A stretch of 19,283 nucleotides of DNA from Streptosporangiaceae bacterium. Lineage in GTDB: Bacteria; Actinomycetota; Actinomycetes; Streptosporangiales; Streptosporangiaceae. Positions 1 to 6,924 of this stretch are shown piece by piece (position 1 is the stretch's first letter; the number at the start of each line of letters is the position of its first letter). The position numbers and the translations under genes are program-made. The notes under the pieces are model-generated. The model saw nothing but the letters and a program-made list of their open reading frames with translations. It was not told the DNA's origin and made no database searches. The DNA lies in the NCBI GenBank assembly GCA_030040475.1, contig JASHTQ010000191.1:1-19283 (forward strand). The letters run 5' to 3'.

Positions 1-94
1 CTAAATAGGCGACAATCGGCCAACTGAATTCCGCTACCTAGAAGTGTTCGTCGCGATTCTCAGTAAATTGTCCGGCACTCGCGTTTCGGGTCAT

Positions 95-109
95 CTGCAC
101 CTTGTGCAG
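95..109. repeat. short perfect inverted repeat (operator- or hairpin-like)
   Basis: CTGCAC and GTGCAG form six-base arms around a 3-base centre. The repeat lies just upstream of a TAGAGT box at 115-120. It could be a small operator or a hairpin. Chance occurrence is possible, and no regulator gene is nearby to support it. Confidence 0.3.
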
Positions 110-114
110 CCGAC

Positions 115-120
115 TAGAGT
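115..120 (+). promoter_or_regulatory. possible -10 box (TAGAGT) for a leaderless start
   Basis: TAGAGT fits the actinobacterial TAnnnT -10 pattern and sits six bases before the GTG at 127, which would make that transcript leaderless. I see no convincing -35 element at 16-18 bases upstream, so support rests on the -10 and the spacing alone. Confidence 0.3.
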
Positions 121-126
121 GTCGCT

Positions 127-255
127 GTGGCGCAGGCTGTCTTCATCCGACCGCTCGTTGCGGGCGACCTCGGCCTGCTTGAGCTTCCGAGGTCGACCTG
201 CCGCACGCCTGACCGGCCGCCCGGCGCTGATCTCAGCCGGCCCTGCGGTAAATGA
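127..255 (+). pseudogene. possible truncated GNAT acetyltransferase N-terminus
   Basis: A 42-codon frame starts at GTG 127 and stops at TGA 253. Its first 16 residues (VAQAVFIRPLVAGDLG) resemble the first strand and helix of GNAT N-acetyltransferases, which often open with an 'IRPL...D' pattern. After about residue 18 the resemblance ends and the frame runs into the 3' end of the minus-strand gene at 233-712. A -10-like TAGAGT lies six bases upstream. I read it as a possible 5' relic of an acetyltransferase gene. It could equally be a chance open frame. The first 232 bases of the window hold nothing else I can support. Confidence 0.25.
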
Positions 256-712
256 GGGCAAAGTCGTGCTCCCAGCCGGAACCCCGGACGTCTTTCTCCC
301 AGGCGCCGCTGATGACGTTCCCGTCGTCGCTGAACGTGCCGGTGAAGCGCTGCCGGAAATCCAGTGCCGTGAAGTCGGGCGACTCCCGCGTCAGCGTCCA
401 TACCCCGTCGAAGAGGCTCATCGAATACAGCCGCACGACGCCGCGGGAGTCGTAGTAATGCTGCTTGTACGCGCCGGTCTGCGGGTCGACGGCGACGATC
501 GTCAGGCTGTCGGGCGCCTCGGGGATCCGGACCTCGGTGCGCTGCAGCAGAAACTGCCCGTCCAGGGTCCACTCGAACCGGCTCCGCACCGTCGAACCGC
601 CCGCGGCAGCGCTGGACCCCGCCGCCCAGTCGCCGGGGAAGCTGGCCTCAAGAACCCAGTCACCGATGAACACGTCGAGGCGCGCCAGCGCATCCGCCCT
701 GTTCCCAGCCAC
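233..712 (-). CDS. DUF1579-like small beta-barrel protein
   Basis: A 159-residue cytosolic protein without signal peptide or membrane segment. Its opening (residues 8-20, ALARLDVFIGDWV) and later blocks (FEWTLDGQFLLQR, DPQTGAYKQHYYDSRGV, FTGTFSDDGNVISGAWE) have the alternating-strand pattern of the DUF1579/lipocalin-like family. Proteins of this kind are small barrels of unknown or ligand-binding function. The GTG at 712 is preferred over GTG 721, because GGGAG (complement of 721-725) lies eight bases upstream of it and the resulting start MAGNRADALARLDVF suits the family. The gene is transcribed away from the sigma-factor gene, with a 149-base divergent spacer (713-861). Family assignment is moderate, and no enzyme activity can be assigned. 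Confidence 0.6.
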   Translation of the reverse strand: MAGNRADALARLDVFIGDWVLEASFPGDWAAGSSAAAGGSTVRSRFEWTLDGQFLLQRTEVRIPEAPDSLTIVAVDPQTGAYKQHYYDSRGVVRLYSMSLFDGVWTLTRESPDFTALDFRQRFTGTFSDDGNVISGAWEKDVRGSGWEHDFALIYRRAG

Positions 713-861
713 AACGATCACTCCCGCTCGTACGCATCGCCTTCATGCCCTTTGCGGGTATAACGGCAGCGGCCGGGTGAACTCATCGGTGCCCGGCCAT
801 CTCAGATCTGGCACCGGGGCTGGGTACGTGACGCTGCGACGGCTGAACGGCAACTAGATAC

Positions 862-1473
862 GTGACCGAGAAAACAGCAGCAGCCGGTCCGGGGGCCGCC
901 ACCAGGGATCCGGCCGCTGGTGAGGGCACGATTGCCGAGTTCGAGCGGCTCTACCGGGCGAACGTCGAGGCGGTGATGGCGTACTTCGCCCGGCGTAGCG
1001 GTGATCCGCACGTGGTAGCCGACCTCACCGCGGACACCTTCGTCGCGGCGATCACGTCCTTCGGGGCCTTCGACCCTCGCAAGGGCACCGCACGGGCCTG
1101 GATGTTCGGGATCGCCCGGCGGATCTACGCCTCGTACTGCGAGGCCTACGGCCAGCAGCAGCACAAGCTGCAGCGGCTGTCCGGTCGGCGCGACTTGGAA
1201 CCGGACCAGGTCGAGGAGCTGCTCGACCGGATCGACGCCGAGCGAGCCGGCCGGGACCTGCTCGCCGGACTGGCCGCGCTTCCCGAACGGGACCGCGCGG
1301 TCATCGAACTTGTCGACATCGCCGGATTCCAGCCAAAGGAGGCGGCCGCCGCGCTCGGGCTCACTCCCGGCGCGGTCCGGATGCGGCTGATGCGCACGCG
1401 CGCGCACCTGCGCAGGCATGCCGCGGAAAGCACCACACCCACCTACCAGATCAGGGGCAAAGCCAATGACTAA
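862..1473 (+). CDS. ECF-type RNA polymerase sigma factor
   Basis: A 203-residue extracytoplasmic-function sigma factor, which would direct RNA polymerase to a small regulon. Region 2 covers about residues 26-95 (FERLYRANVEAVMAYFARR, then the acidic ADLTADTFVAAI helix and WMFGIARRIYASY). Region 4 covers about 133-187, with the recognition helix-turn-helix LTPGAVRMRLMRTRAHLRRH. Length and the absence of region 3 are normal for ECF factors. Translation starts at GTG 862; no strong Shine-Dalgarno is visible upstream. The last eight bases (1466-1473) overlap the start of the next gene in ATGACTAA, so the two are probably translationally coupled and act as a sigma/anti-sigma pair. TACGTGAC occurs at 824-831 and again at 859-866 over the start codon, possibly linked to self-regulation. 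Confidence 0.9.
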   Translation: MTEKTAAAGPGAATRDPAAGEGTIAEFERLYRANVEAVMAYFARRSGDPHVVADLTADTFVAAITSFGAFDPRKGTARAWMFGIARRIYASYCEAYGQQQHKLQRLSGRRDLEPDQVEELLDRIDAERAGRDLLAGLAALPERDRAVIELVDIAGFQPKEAAAALGLTPGAVRMRLMRTRAHLRRHAAESTTPTYQIRGKAND

Positions 1474-2107
1474 GTTCACCGACCAGCTGTTCGACGATCT
1501 AGTCCGGGAGCACGGATCGACGCTGGCGGACACCAGGCCGCCGGCGCCGAGGCGGCGCATCGCGTCGCGCCGGACGCTGCTGGCCGCAGGCACCGGCTTC
1601 GTCGCCGTCGCGGCCACCGTCGGCGGCCTCCTGGCCAGCGGCGGCGGTACGCCGGCTTACGCTCTGACGACGCACTCCAACGGCACGGTGACGCTCGATG
1701 TCTACCGGGTCTCCGGGATCGCCGGAATCAACACCAAGCTGCATCAGGTCGGCGACGACCAGGTGGTGGTGGTCCCGGTCGAGCCCGGCTGCCCGGCCAT
1801 GAGCTCGCTGCCGGCGCCCGTCGTGGCCCCGAGCGGGCACATCTCCGTCCAGACCGGCGTGTCGGTGACGGGCGGCGGCTCCGTAACGGTCAACGCGAAG
1901 GGCATCCCGGCCGGCGACATCCTCGTGGTGGCCGTCGAGACGACCACCACGGCGACCGGGCGCTACTCGCTGGGGGCCGCGAGGCTGACCACGCCTCCCG
2001 CGCCGAGCTGCGTCAGCCTGCCAGCCCAGCCCGCGGGAATCGGCGACTCCGGATCAAGTTCCGGGTCCAGCGGCGGGCCCAGGACCACCGTGTCAGGCAA
2101 CGGCTGA
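1466..2107 (+). CDS. membrane-anchored anti-sigma-like protein
   Basis: A 213-residue protein starting at ATG 1466, inside the sigma-factor stop. An ATG further upstream at 1418 lies deep in the sigma gene and is unlikely. The layout is: a cytosolic head of about 37 residues ending in an Arg-rich stretch (PRRRIASRR); one transmembrane helix (about 38-58); a beta-rich exported domain with YALTTHSNGTVTLDVYRVSG and two cysteines (109 and 182); and a Ser/Gly-rich tail. No HxxxCxxC zinc anti-sigma motif is present. The conserved 'YAL/V...GTVT...L..LSGIAGLN' type of segment occurs in actinomycete membrane proteins encoded next to ECF sigma factors. I infer it holds or senses for the upstream sigma factor. 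The short cytosolic part leaves little room for a classical anti-sigma domain. Confidence 0.7.
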   Translation: MTKFTDQLFDDLVREHGSTLADTRPPAPRRRIASRRTLLAAGTGFVAVAATVGGLLASGGGTPAYALTTHSNGTVTLDVYRVSGIAGINTKLHQVGDDQVVVVPVEPGCPAMSSLPAPVVAPSGHISVQTGVSVTGGGSVTVNAKGIPAGDILVVAVETTTTATGRYSLGAARLTTPPAPSCVSLPAQPAGIGDSGSSSGSSGGPRTTVSGNG

Positions 2108-2125
2108 CGACCCGCTCACACGCTC

Positions 2126-3583
2126 CTAGGCCGCCGGGACCGCTGGTGTCTCGGCGGCCTCCCTCAGCAGGCGCCAGAGTTCCACGACGTCGCGGCGCTC
2201 GGTGCGCTCCGCCCCGATCGAGACCCGCACCGACCACGTCCCGTCCAGCAGCGACGGCGTGACAAGCGCCGCGCCCGACGCATTGACCGAATCCGCCCAG
2301 CGCAGCGTGTGCGCATCGAGCGCGTCCGCGTCCAGAACCGCGCCGTCCGGGGAGACGACCCCGGACGGCTCGTGCCGGAGCACCACGGTCTGCAGCACCA
2401 CCGGGGCGAGCAGCCGCCACCCCGGCGTCGACGAGACCTGCTCGGCGAGCCAGCGGGCGTTCTCCAGGTCCCGCCGCAGCCTGGCCCGGATCGCCTCCAC
2501 CCCGTCCAGCCTGAGGTGAAACCACAGCTTGAGCGCGCGGAACCGGCGGCCGAGCGGGATGCCCCAGTCCTTGTACTGGGTCACCTCGCCGTCGACGGCC
2601 GAGCGCAGGTAGGAAGGGTTGGTCGACATGACCCTGATCAGGTGCGCCGGGTCGGCGACGTACAGCAGCGAGCAGTCCAGGATGGTGCCGAGCCACTTGT
2701 GCGGGTTCCAGGACAGCGAGTCCGCGCCCTCGACGCCGTCGACCAGCCAGCGCATCTCCGGCAGCAGCAGCGCCGAGCCCGCCATGGCGGCATCGACGTG
2801 CACCCACATCCCGTGCTGGCGGGCCAGCGGGACGATGGCCGCGAGCGGATCGACGGCCGTGGTACCTGTGGTGCCCACGTTGACCACGACCGCGGCGGGC
2901 CGCAGCCCGGCCGCCGCGTCTGCCGCCAGGACCGCGGCCAGGCAGTCGGCGCGCATCGCGTACGTGACCGGGTCCACCTCGACGAACCGGAGGTTGTCCT
3001 GCCCGTAGCCGGCCAGGGACACCGCCTTGAGGACCGAGGAGTGCGCGTGCCGCGTGGTGTAGACGGTCAGCGGCGCGCTCTCGGCCTGCAGCCCGCCGCG
3101 TGTCTCTGAGAAATCGGTCGCCCGCTCCCGCGCCGCCAGCAGGGCGACGAGGCACGCGCTGGACGCGGTGTCCTGGATGACGCCCTTCCACGAGTCCGGC
3201 AGCGCGGTCAGCTCGCGCAGCCACTCGACCACGACCTCCTCGACCTCGGTCAGTGCGGGGGCGGACTGCCACGTGATGCCAAGCGCCCCGAGCCCGGAGG
3301 AGGCCAGGTCGCCGAGCACGGAGGCGAGCGACGCATTGGACGGGAACCAGCCGAAATAGCGCGGGTGCTGGACCTGGGTTATGCCGGGCACGACGACCTC
3401 GGAGAGGTCAGAAAGCACCCGGCCGAACGGCTCGCCCTCCTCCGGTGCCTGCTGAGCCAGCTTCCCCGCCACCTCGCCGGGTACCACCTGTGCCAGGACA
3501 GGCAGCTCCGGGATCCTGGCGCGGTAGTCCGCGATCCAGTCGATCAGCTCATGCCCGGCCGCCCGGAATTCCTCGGGCCCCAT
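2126..3583 (-). CDS. PLP-dependent aromatic-L-amino-acid decarboxylase family protein
   Basis: A 485-residue group II amino-acid decarboxylase (fold type I PLP enzyme), expected to release CO2 from an aromatic or related L-amino acid in the cytosol. Seen in the sequence: the family start PEEFRAAGHELIDWIADY; HPRYFGWFPS near residue 73; the PLP-stacking His181 (HSSVLKA); Asp264 in HVDAAMAGS; and the Schiff-base Lys296 in SWNPHKWLGT. The segment IPLGRRFRALKLWFHLR (342-358) is typical of the aromatic decarboxylase branch. I choose ATG 3583, not ATG 3622, because AGGGAG lies seven bases upstream of 3583 and the family N-terminus begins there. The earlier ATG would overlap the upstream gene and has no ribosome site. 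It is 22 bases downstream of the CoA-binding gene and probably cotranscribed. The substrate (Phe, Tyr, Trp, DOPA or diaminobutyrate) cannot be read from sequence alone. Confidence 0.9.
   Translation of the reverse strand: MGPEEFRAAGHELIDWIADYRARIPELPVLAQVVPGEVAGKLAQQAPEEGEPFGRVLSDLSEVVVPGITQVQHPRYFGWFPSNASLASVLGDLASSGLGALGITWQSAPALTEVEEVVVEWLRELTALPDSWKGVIQDTASSACLVALLAARERATDFSETRGGLQAESAPLTVYTTRHAHSSVLKAVSLAGYGQDNLRFVEVDPVTYAMRADCLAAVLAADAAAGLRPAAVVVNVGTTGTTAVDPLAAIVPLARQHGMWVHVDAAMAGSALLLPEMRWLVDGVEGADSLSWNPHKWLGTILDCSLLYVADPAHLIRVMSTNPSYLRSAVDGEVTQYKDWGIPLGRRFRALKLWFHLRLDGVEAIRARLRRDLENARWLAEQVSSTPGWRLLAPVVLQTVVLRHEPSGVVSPDGAVLDADALDAHTLRWADSVNASGAALVTPSLLDGTWSVRVSIGAERTERRDVVELWRLLREAAETPAVPAA
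2128..2160. terminator. inverted repeat between convergent genes, possible bidirectional terminator
   Basis: AGGCCGCCG and CGGCGGCCT form nine-base perfect arms separated by 15 bases. It begins 20 bases after the stop of the anti-sigma-like gene and overlaps the last codons of the convergent decarboxylase gene. There is no U-run, which is common for actinobacterial terminators. It also encodes an Ala/Glu-rich C-terminus, so coding composition could explain it. Confidence 0.35.
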
Positions 3584-3605
3584 AGCGCGTCTCCCTAGCG
3601 GATCC

Positions 3606-4028
3606 TCAGCGGGCAGGTGCATCCAGCCCGAGCCGTCGCTGCTCGATGACCAGGCAGCGGTCTTCCACGTACAGCAGTCCCGCGTCCTCCGCGATGGTCC
3701 GCGCCTCCGCCGACGCGATGCCGAGCTGCAGCCACAGCGCGGTGGCCCCGGCCGCCACGGCCTGCCGCGCGATGTCCGCCGCCCGCTCCGATGGCCGGAA
3801 CACGTCGACCAGCCCCACCTGCGCAGGCACCTCGGCGAGCGTCCGGTAGGCCCGCTCGCCGAGGATCTCGTCGGCGTACGGGTTGACCGGGATGATTCGC
3901 CAGCCGTGCCGCTGCATGTGCGCGGGCACCGAATGCGCGGCCTTGAAAGCCGCCCGGCTCGCGCCGACCACCGTAATGGTGTCGTACCTGGTCAGGATCC
4001 GCTCGACCATGACATCTGTGTCCGTCAC
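3606..4028 (-). CDS. CoA-binding (YccU-like) protein
   Basis: A 140-residue single-domain Rossmann protein of the CoA_binding family, homologous to the CoA-binding part of succinyl-CoA synthetase. The nucleotide-binding turn is ITVVGASR (about residues 18-25), followed by the conserved HSVPAHMQRHGWRIIPVNP block, LVDVFRPSE and the LWLQLGIAS stretch near the C-terminus. Members bind CoA, and their physiological role is poorly known. The start is GTG 4028; ATG 4010 is an alternative that removes six residues. No Shine-Dalgarno precedes 4028, but TACTGT ends six bases before it, compatible with a leaderless mRNA. The gene leads into the decarboxylase 22 bases downstream. Confidence 0.88.
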   Translation of the reverse strand: MTDTDVMVERILTRYDTITVVGASRAAFKAAHSVPAHMQRHGWRIIPVNPYADEILGERAYRTLAEVPAQVGLVDVFRPSERAADIARQAVAAGATALWLQLGIASAEARTIAEDAGLLYVEDRCLVIEQRRLGLDAPAR

Positions 4029-4070
4029 CTGGCTACAGTAACCCGAGCAGCCGCAAGCCGGGCTAACCCC

Positions 4071-4439
4071 CTAGCCGCAATCGAGATCGGCCGCCAGCGC
4101 CTCCGGCGCGCGCATCCGCCATGCATCGGTCACCAGCTCCGCCAGCCGCTCCCCGTCGATCTCCGCCAGCCGCAGCATCACGAGCGGCCAGCCGTCGTAC
4201 CCGTGTGTGGTGAAGAACACCGCGGGCTCGCCGAGCAGCAGCGCCTGCTTCTCCGCCTCGTCGCCGACGTACAGCACCGCGATGTCGGTCCTGATGACTC
4301 TCGGCTGGCCCGGCCTGCGCTCTGGGTAGGACCAGACGAACCCCTTCCCGCCGACCCGGAAGTCGAAGCCGTCGCTGTCGATCTCCTCCACATGCGGCAG
4401 GCCAAGCGCGAGGCGGCGCACGTCGTCGGCATCAGCCAT
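4071..4439 (-). CDS. MmcQ/YjbR family protein
   Basis: A 122-residue protein of the MmcQ/YjbR (CyaY-like fold) family. Diagnostic stretches are the start DDVRRLALGLPHVEE, the FRVGGKGFVWSYPE segment, and VFFTTHGYDGWPLVMLRL, whose 'F.T.HYDGYP/WPLV' pattern is typical. Some members have been called DNA-binding, but the molecular role is unsettled. The ATG at 4439 is chosen because GGGAGGA lies seven bases upstream; a start at 4475 would put that site inside the gene. It is divergent from the oxygenase gene at 4549 across a 109-base spacer. It is not in the same tight operon as the CoA-binding gene (42-base gap, same strand). Confidence 0.85.
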   Translation of the reverse strand: MADADDVRRLALGLPHVEEIDSDGFDFRVGGKGFVWSYPERRPGQPRVIRTDIAVLYVGDEAEKQALLLGEPAVFFTTHGYDGWPLVMLRLAEIDGERLAELVTDAWRMRAPEALAADLDCG

Positions 4440-4503
4440 CGAATGTCCTCCCGAATCATGCCGTCGGCCGCACAAGCAGCGTACTCACGCATGCCGCCGT
4501 TAG

Positions 4504-4516
4504 CCTTGAACCAAGG
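4504..4516. repeat. short inverted repeat in a divergent spacer
   Basis: CCTTG and CAAGG flank AAC, and a third CAAGG follows at 4518-4522. It lies between the divergent MmcQ/YjbR and oxygenase genes and ends 32 bases before the oxygenase start. It may be an operator. The arms are only five bases, so chance is plausible. Confidence 0.3.
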
Positions 4517-4548
4517 ACAAGGCCGCGAAAATCGCAGGAGGCCAGATC

Positions 4549-5514
4549 ATGCCATCGTCAGTCCCGGTGATCGACCTCACCCCCTGGCGTACCGGCGACG
4601 AGCAGGCCCGCGCCGCCGTCGCCGCCGAGGTCGACGCCGCGCTGCGCAGCGTCGGCTTCTTCCTGCTCACCGGCCACGGCGTGCCAGACGACCTGCGCGC
4701 CCAGGTCCGGACCCAGGCAAGAGCCTTCTTCGCGCTGCCCGTCCAGACCAAGCGACGCTACGCCGTCACCGTCGCCGGCCGAGGCTGGCTGCCGCCCGGC
4801 GTCGAGGCGAACGGCTACGCCGAGGGCACGCAGACCCCGCCGGACCTCAAGGAATCCTTCGCGGTCGGCGCCGACGAGCAGACCGGCGACCCAGAGGTCG
4901 ACGGCTACTGGTTCCAGCCCAACGTGTACCCGGCCGAGGTACCGGGCCTCCAGCCGGCCGTCGTCGCCTACCTCCGGCAGATGCGCGCCCTCGCGGACGA
5001 CCTTCTCGTCCTGTGCGCCGCCGCGCTCGGCCTGGAAGCCGACTTCTTCACCCGGCACACCGGGCACGCCACCCACACGATGAACATCAACTGGTACCCG
5101 CCGATGGCCATCGCCGGCCGGCCAGAACCCGGCCAGTTCCGCATCGGCCCGCACACCGACTTCGGCACCGTTACGATCCTCGACCGCGAGCCGGGCCGCG
5201 GCGGCCTGCAGATCTGGGCCGAGCAGGACGGCTGGGAGGACGCCCCCTACCAGCCGGGCGCGTTCACGATCAACACCGGCGACCTGCTCGCCCGCTGGAG
5301 CGGCGCCCGCTGGAAGTCCAACCGGCACCGCGTCCTGCCGCCCCAGGCCGAGGCTCCAGACGAGGACCTGGTCTCGCTCGTCTACTTCTACGAGGCCGAC
5401 CACGACGCAGTGATCGAGTCCCTCCAGCCCCCCATCGGCAGGCCCAACGACTACGCCCCGGTCGTCTCCGCCGCCTTCCTGAAGGAGCGCCTGGACGCCA
5501 TCACCATCGGCTAG
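4549..5514 (+). CDS. isopenicillin-N-synthase-like Fe(II) oxygenase
   Basis: A 321-residue protein of the isopenicillin N synthase/2-oxoglutarate Fe(II) oxygenase superfamily. The DIOX_N domain spans about residues 5-115 (PVIDL, GFFLLTGHGVP, ARAFFALPVQTKRRY) and the catalytic double-stranded beta-helix about 175-285. Iron ligands are visible: His202 and Asp204 in GPHTDFGTVTIL, and His260 in NRHRVLPP. The RxS motif that binds 2-oxoglutarate in most relatives is replaced by Leu274-Val-Ser276 in DLVSLVYF, so cosubstrate use is uncertain. The ATG at 4549 follows a strong AGGAGG site. The gene is transcribed alone, ahead of the MFS exporter. No biosynthetic neighbours indicate a substrate, and bacterial relatives act on many small molecules. 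Confidence 0.88.
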   Translation: MPSSVPVIDLTPWRTGDEQARAAVAAEVDAALRSVGFFLLTGHGVPDDLRAQVRTQARAFFALPVQTKRRYAVTVAGRGWLPPGVEANGYAEGTQTPPDLKESFAVGADEQTGDPEVDGYWFQPNVYPAEVPGLQPAVVAYLRQMRALADDLLVLCAAALGLEADFFTRHTGHATHTMNINWYPPMAIAGRPEPGQFRIGPHTDFGTVTILDREPGRGGLQIWAEQDGWEDAPYQPGAFTINTGDLLARWSGARWKSNRHRVLPPQAEAPDEDLVSLVYFYEADHDAVIESLQPPIGRPNDYAPVVSAAFLKERLDAITIG

Positions 5515-5539
5515 CCCGCGCGGCCCACCTTGGCGCCCG

Positions 5540-5548
5540 TGGTAAAAT
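5540..5548 (+). promoter_or_regulatory. extended -10 promoter element ahead of the MFS gene
   Basis: TGG followed by TAAAAT gives an extended -10 (TGn plus hexamer) in an AT-rich patch between GC-rich genes. No good -35 is present at 16-18 bases, as expected for extended -10 promoters. Transcription would begin near 5555, inside the adjacent inverted repeat. Confidence 0.45.
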
Positions 5549-5549
5549 C

Positions 5550-5564
5550 CTTAGCAGAGCTAAG
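5550..5564. promoter_or_regulatory. operator-like inverted repeat upstream of the MFS exporter
   Basis: CTTAGC-AGA-GCTAAG is a perfect six-base-arm inverted repeat placed over the expected transcription start of the exporter gene. Many actinobacterial MFS exporters are controlled by MarR- or TetR-type repressors binding such short AT-containing dyads. No repressor gene is adjacent here, so the regulator would have to be encoded elsewhere. Confidence 0.5.
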
Positions 5565-5613
5565 AAATAATGACGCCAAGCGCATCGTTAGGGAGTTCGT
5601 GCCCGCCCGTCAG

Positions 5614-6924
5614 ATGGTCTCCTCGCTGCACCAGCGCAACTACCGGTTGTTCTTCTTCGGCCAGCTGGTCTCGGTGGCCGGCACCTGGATGCAGACGGTC
5701 GCCCAGTCGTTCGTGGTGCTGGACCTCACCCACAGCGGAACCCAGCTCGGCCTCACCACCGCGGCCAGGTTCCTGCCGATGTTCCTGTTCGGACCGCTCG
5801 GCGGCGTGTTCGCTGACCGGATGGACAAGCAGCGGGTGCTCTACGTCACCCAGACGCTGTCCGGCCTGCTCGCCGGGGTGTTCGCCGTCACGGTCGGCAC
5901 GCACACGATCAACCTGCCGATCGTCTACGTCCTCGCCGTCGCCCTCGGCTTCGTCAACGTCTTCGACAACCCGGCGCGGCAGAGCTTCATCTCCGAGATG
6001 GTCTCGGCCGGAGACCTGCCGAACGCGGTCACGCTCAACTCCGTCGCCGTGAACATGGCGCGGGTCTTCGGCGCCGCCCTCGGCGGCGTTATCGCCGCCG
6101 CCCTCGGCCTGGCCCTCTGCTTCGCACTCAACGCGGTGAGCTTCGGCGCCGTGCTGATCTCGCTGGCCGCCATGCGCCGCGGCGAGCTGTTCCCCGCCAA
6201 GCGTATTACCAAGGAAAAGCGCCAGGTCAGGCAGGGACTCAGCTACGTCAGGCAGACCCCGGAGCTGCTCATACCGCTGCTGCTCATCGCCGTCGTCGGC
6301 ACGCTGGCCTGGGAGTTCCAGGTCACGCTTCCGCTGATGGCCGCCAAGGTCTTCCACTCCGGTGCCGCCGCGTACGGCCTGATGGCCTCGGTGATGGGCG
6401 TCGGCGCGGTGGTCGGCGGGCTGATCTCCGCCGCCCGGTCGCGTCCCCGCGCCCGCGCCCTGTGCCTGGCCGCGATCGGCTGGGGCATCGCGATCCTGGC
6501 CGCGTCGGCGGCGCCCAACCTGACCCTCGAGCTCGTCGCGATGGTCTTCGTCGGCTACGGCAGCATCACGTTCAACTCGATGGCCAAGACCACCCTCCAG
6601 CTCGCCGCCAAGCCCACCATGCGCGGGCGGGTGATGGCGCTGTGGGCGCTGGCCTGGCTCGGCTCGACGCCGGTCGGCGGCCCGATCGTGGGCTGGATCG
6701 GCCAGGACGTCGGCGCCCGCTGGTCCCTTGTCGTCGGCGGCGCGGCCACGCTGATCTGCGGCATCCTGGCCCTGCCCGCGCTCGCCAGGATCGACCGCCG
6801 AACCCGGCCGACGAGTTCCCTCCCCGAGGTCCGTTACCACGGACGTGACCCACAAGAAACCAGGGAGGAACCCGATGAGCAGCAATCCGCGCGTGACGTG
6901 CCTATGGTTCGACACCCAGGCTGA
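5614..6924 (+). CDS. MFS exporter (MFS_3/EntS-like)
   Basis: A 436-residue integral membrane transporter of the major facilitator superfamily, in the branch that includes enterobactin exporter EntS. It begins with the typical LHQRNYRLFFFGQLVSVAGTW. It has the motif-A loop GPLGGVFADRMDKQRVL between helices 2 and 3, then FDNPARQSFISEMV and a cytosolic linker (about 190-215) dividing two six-helix halves. The frame is open back to TTG 5530, but that start would place an operator-like repeat inside the gene. ATG 5614 matches family N-termini, and GTG 5599 is a second possibility with AGGGAG three bases before it. The hydrophilic C-terminus overlaps the following VOC relic by 50 bases. The substrate is unknown; drug or metabolite efflux is likely. 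Confidence 0.88.
   Translation: MVSSLHQRNYRLFFFGQLVSVAGTWMQTVAQSFVVLDLTHSGTQLGLTTAARFLPMFLFGPLGGVFADRMDKQRVLYVTQTLSGLLAGVFAVTVGTHTINLPIVYVLAVALGFVNVFDNPARQSFISEMVSAGDLPNAVTLNSVAVNMARVFGAALGGVIAAALGLALCFALNAVSFGAVLISLAAMRRGELFPAKRITKEKRQVRQGLSYVRQTPELLIPLLLIAVVGTLAWEFQVTLPLMAAKVFHSGAAAYGLMASVMGVGAVVGGLISAARSRPRARALCLAAIGWGIAILAASAAPNLTLELVAMVFVGYGSITFNSMAKTTLQLAAKPTMRGRVMALWALAWLGSTPVGGPIVGWIGQDVGARWSLVVGGAATLICGILALPALARIDRRTRPTSSLPEVRYHGRDPQETREEPDEQQSARDVPMVRHPG

Noticed and set aside
1418..1465. Upstream start for the anti-sigma-like gene
   Set aside because: It would overlap the sigma gene by 56 bases. The ATGACTAA overlap at 1466 is the normal coupling arrangement.
3584..3622. Upstream start (ATG 3622) for the decarboxylase
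   Set aside because: No ribosome site and overlap with the preceding gene. ATG 3583 has AGGGAG at seven bases and the family N-terminus.
4506..4534. TTGAAC as a -35 element for the oxygenase gene
   Set aside because: At 17 bases downstream the hexamer is AAATCG, not a -10 match, and the site would leave almost no leader before the ribosome site.
5560..6915. 451-codon minus-strand open frame over the MFS gene
   Set aside because: Asp/Arg/Gly-rich translation with no membrane or domain features. The plus strand encodes a clear transporter.
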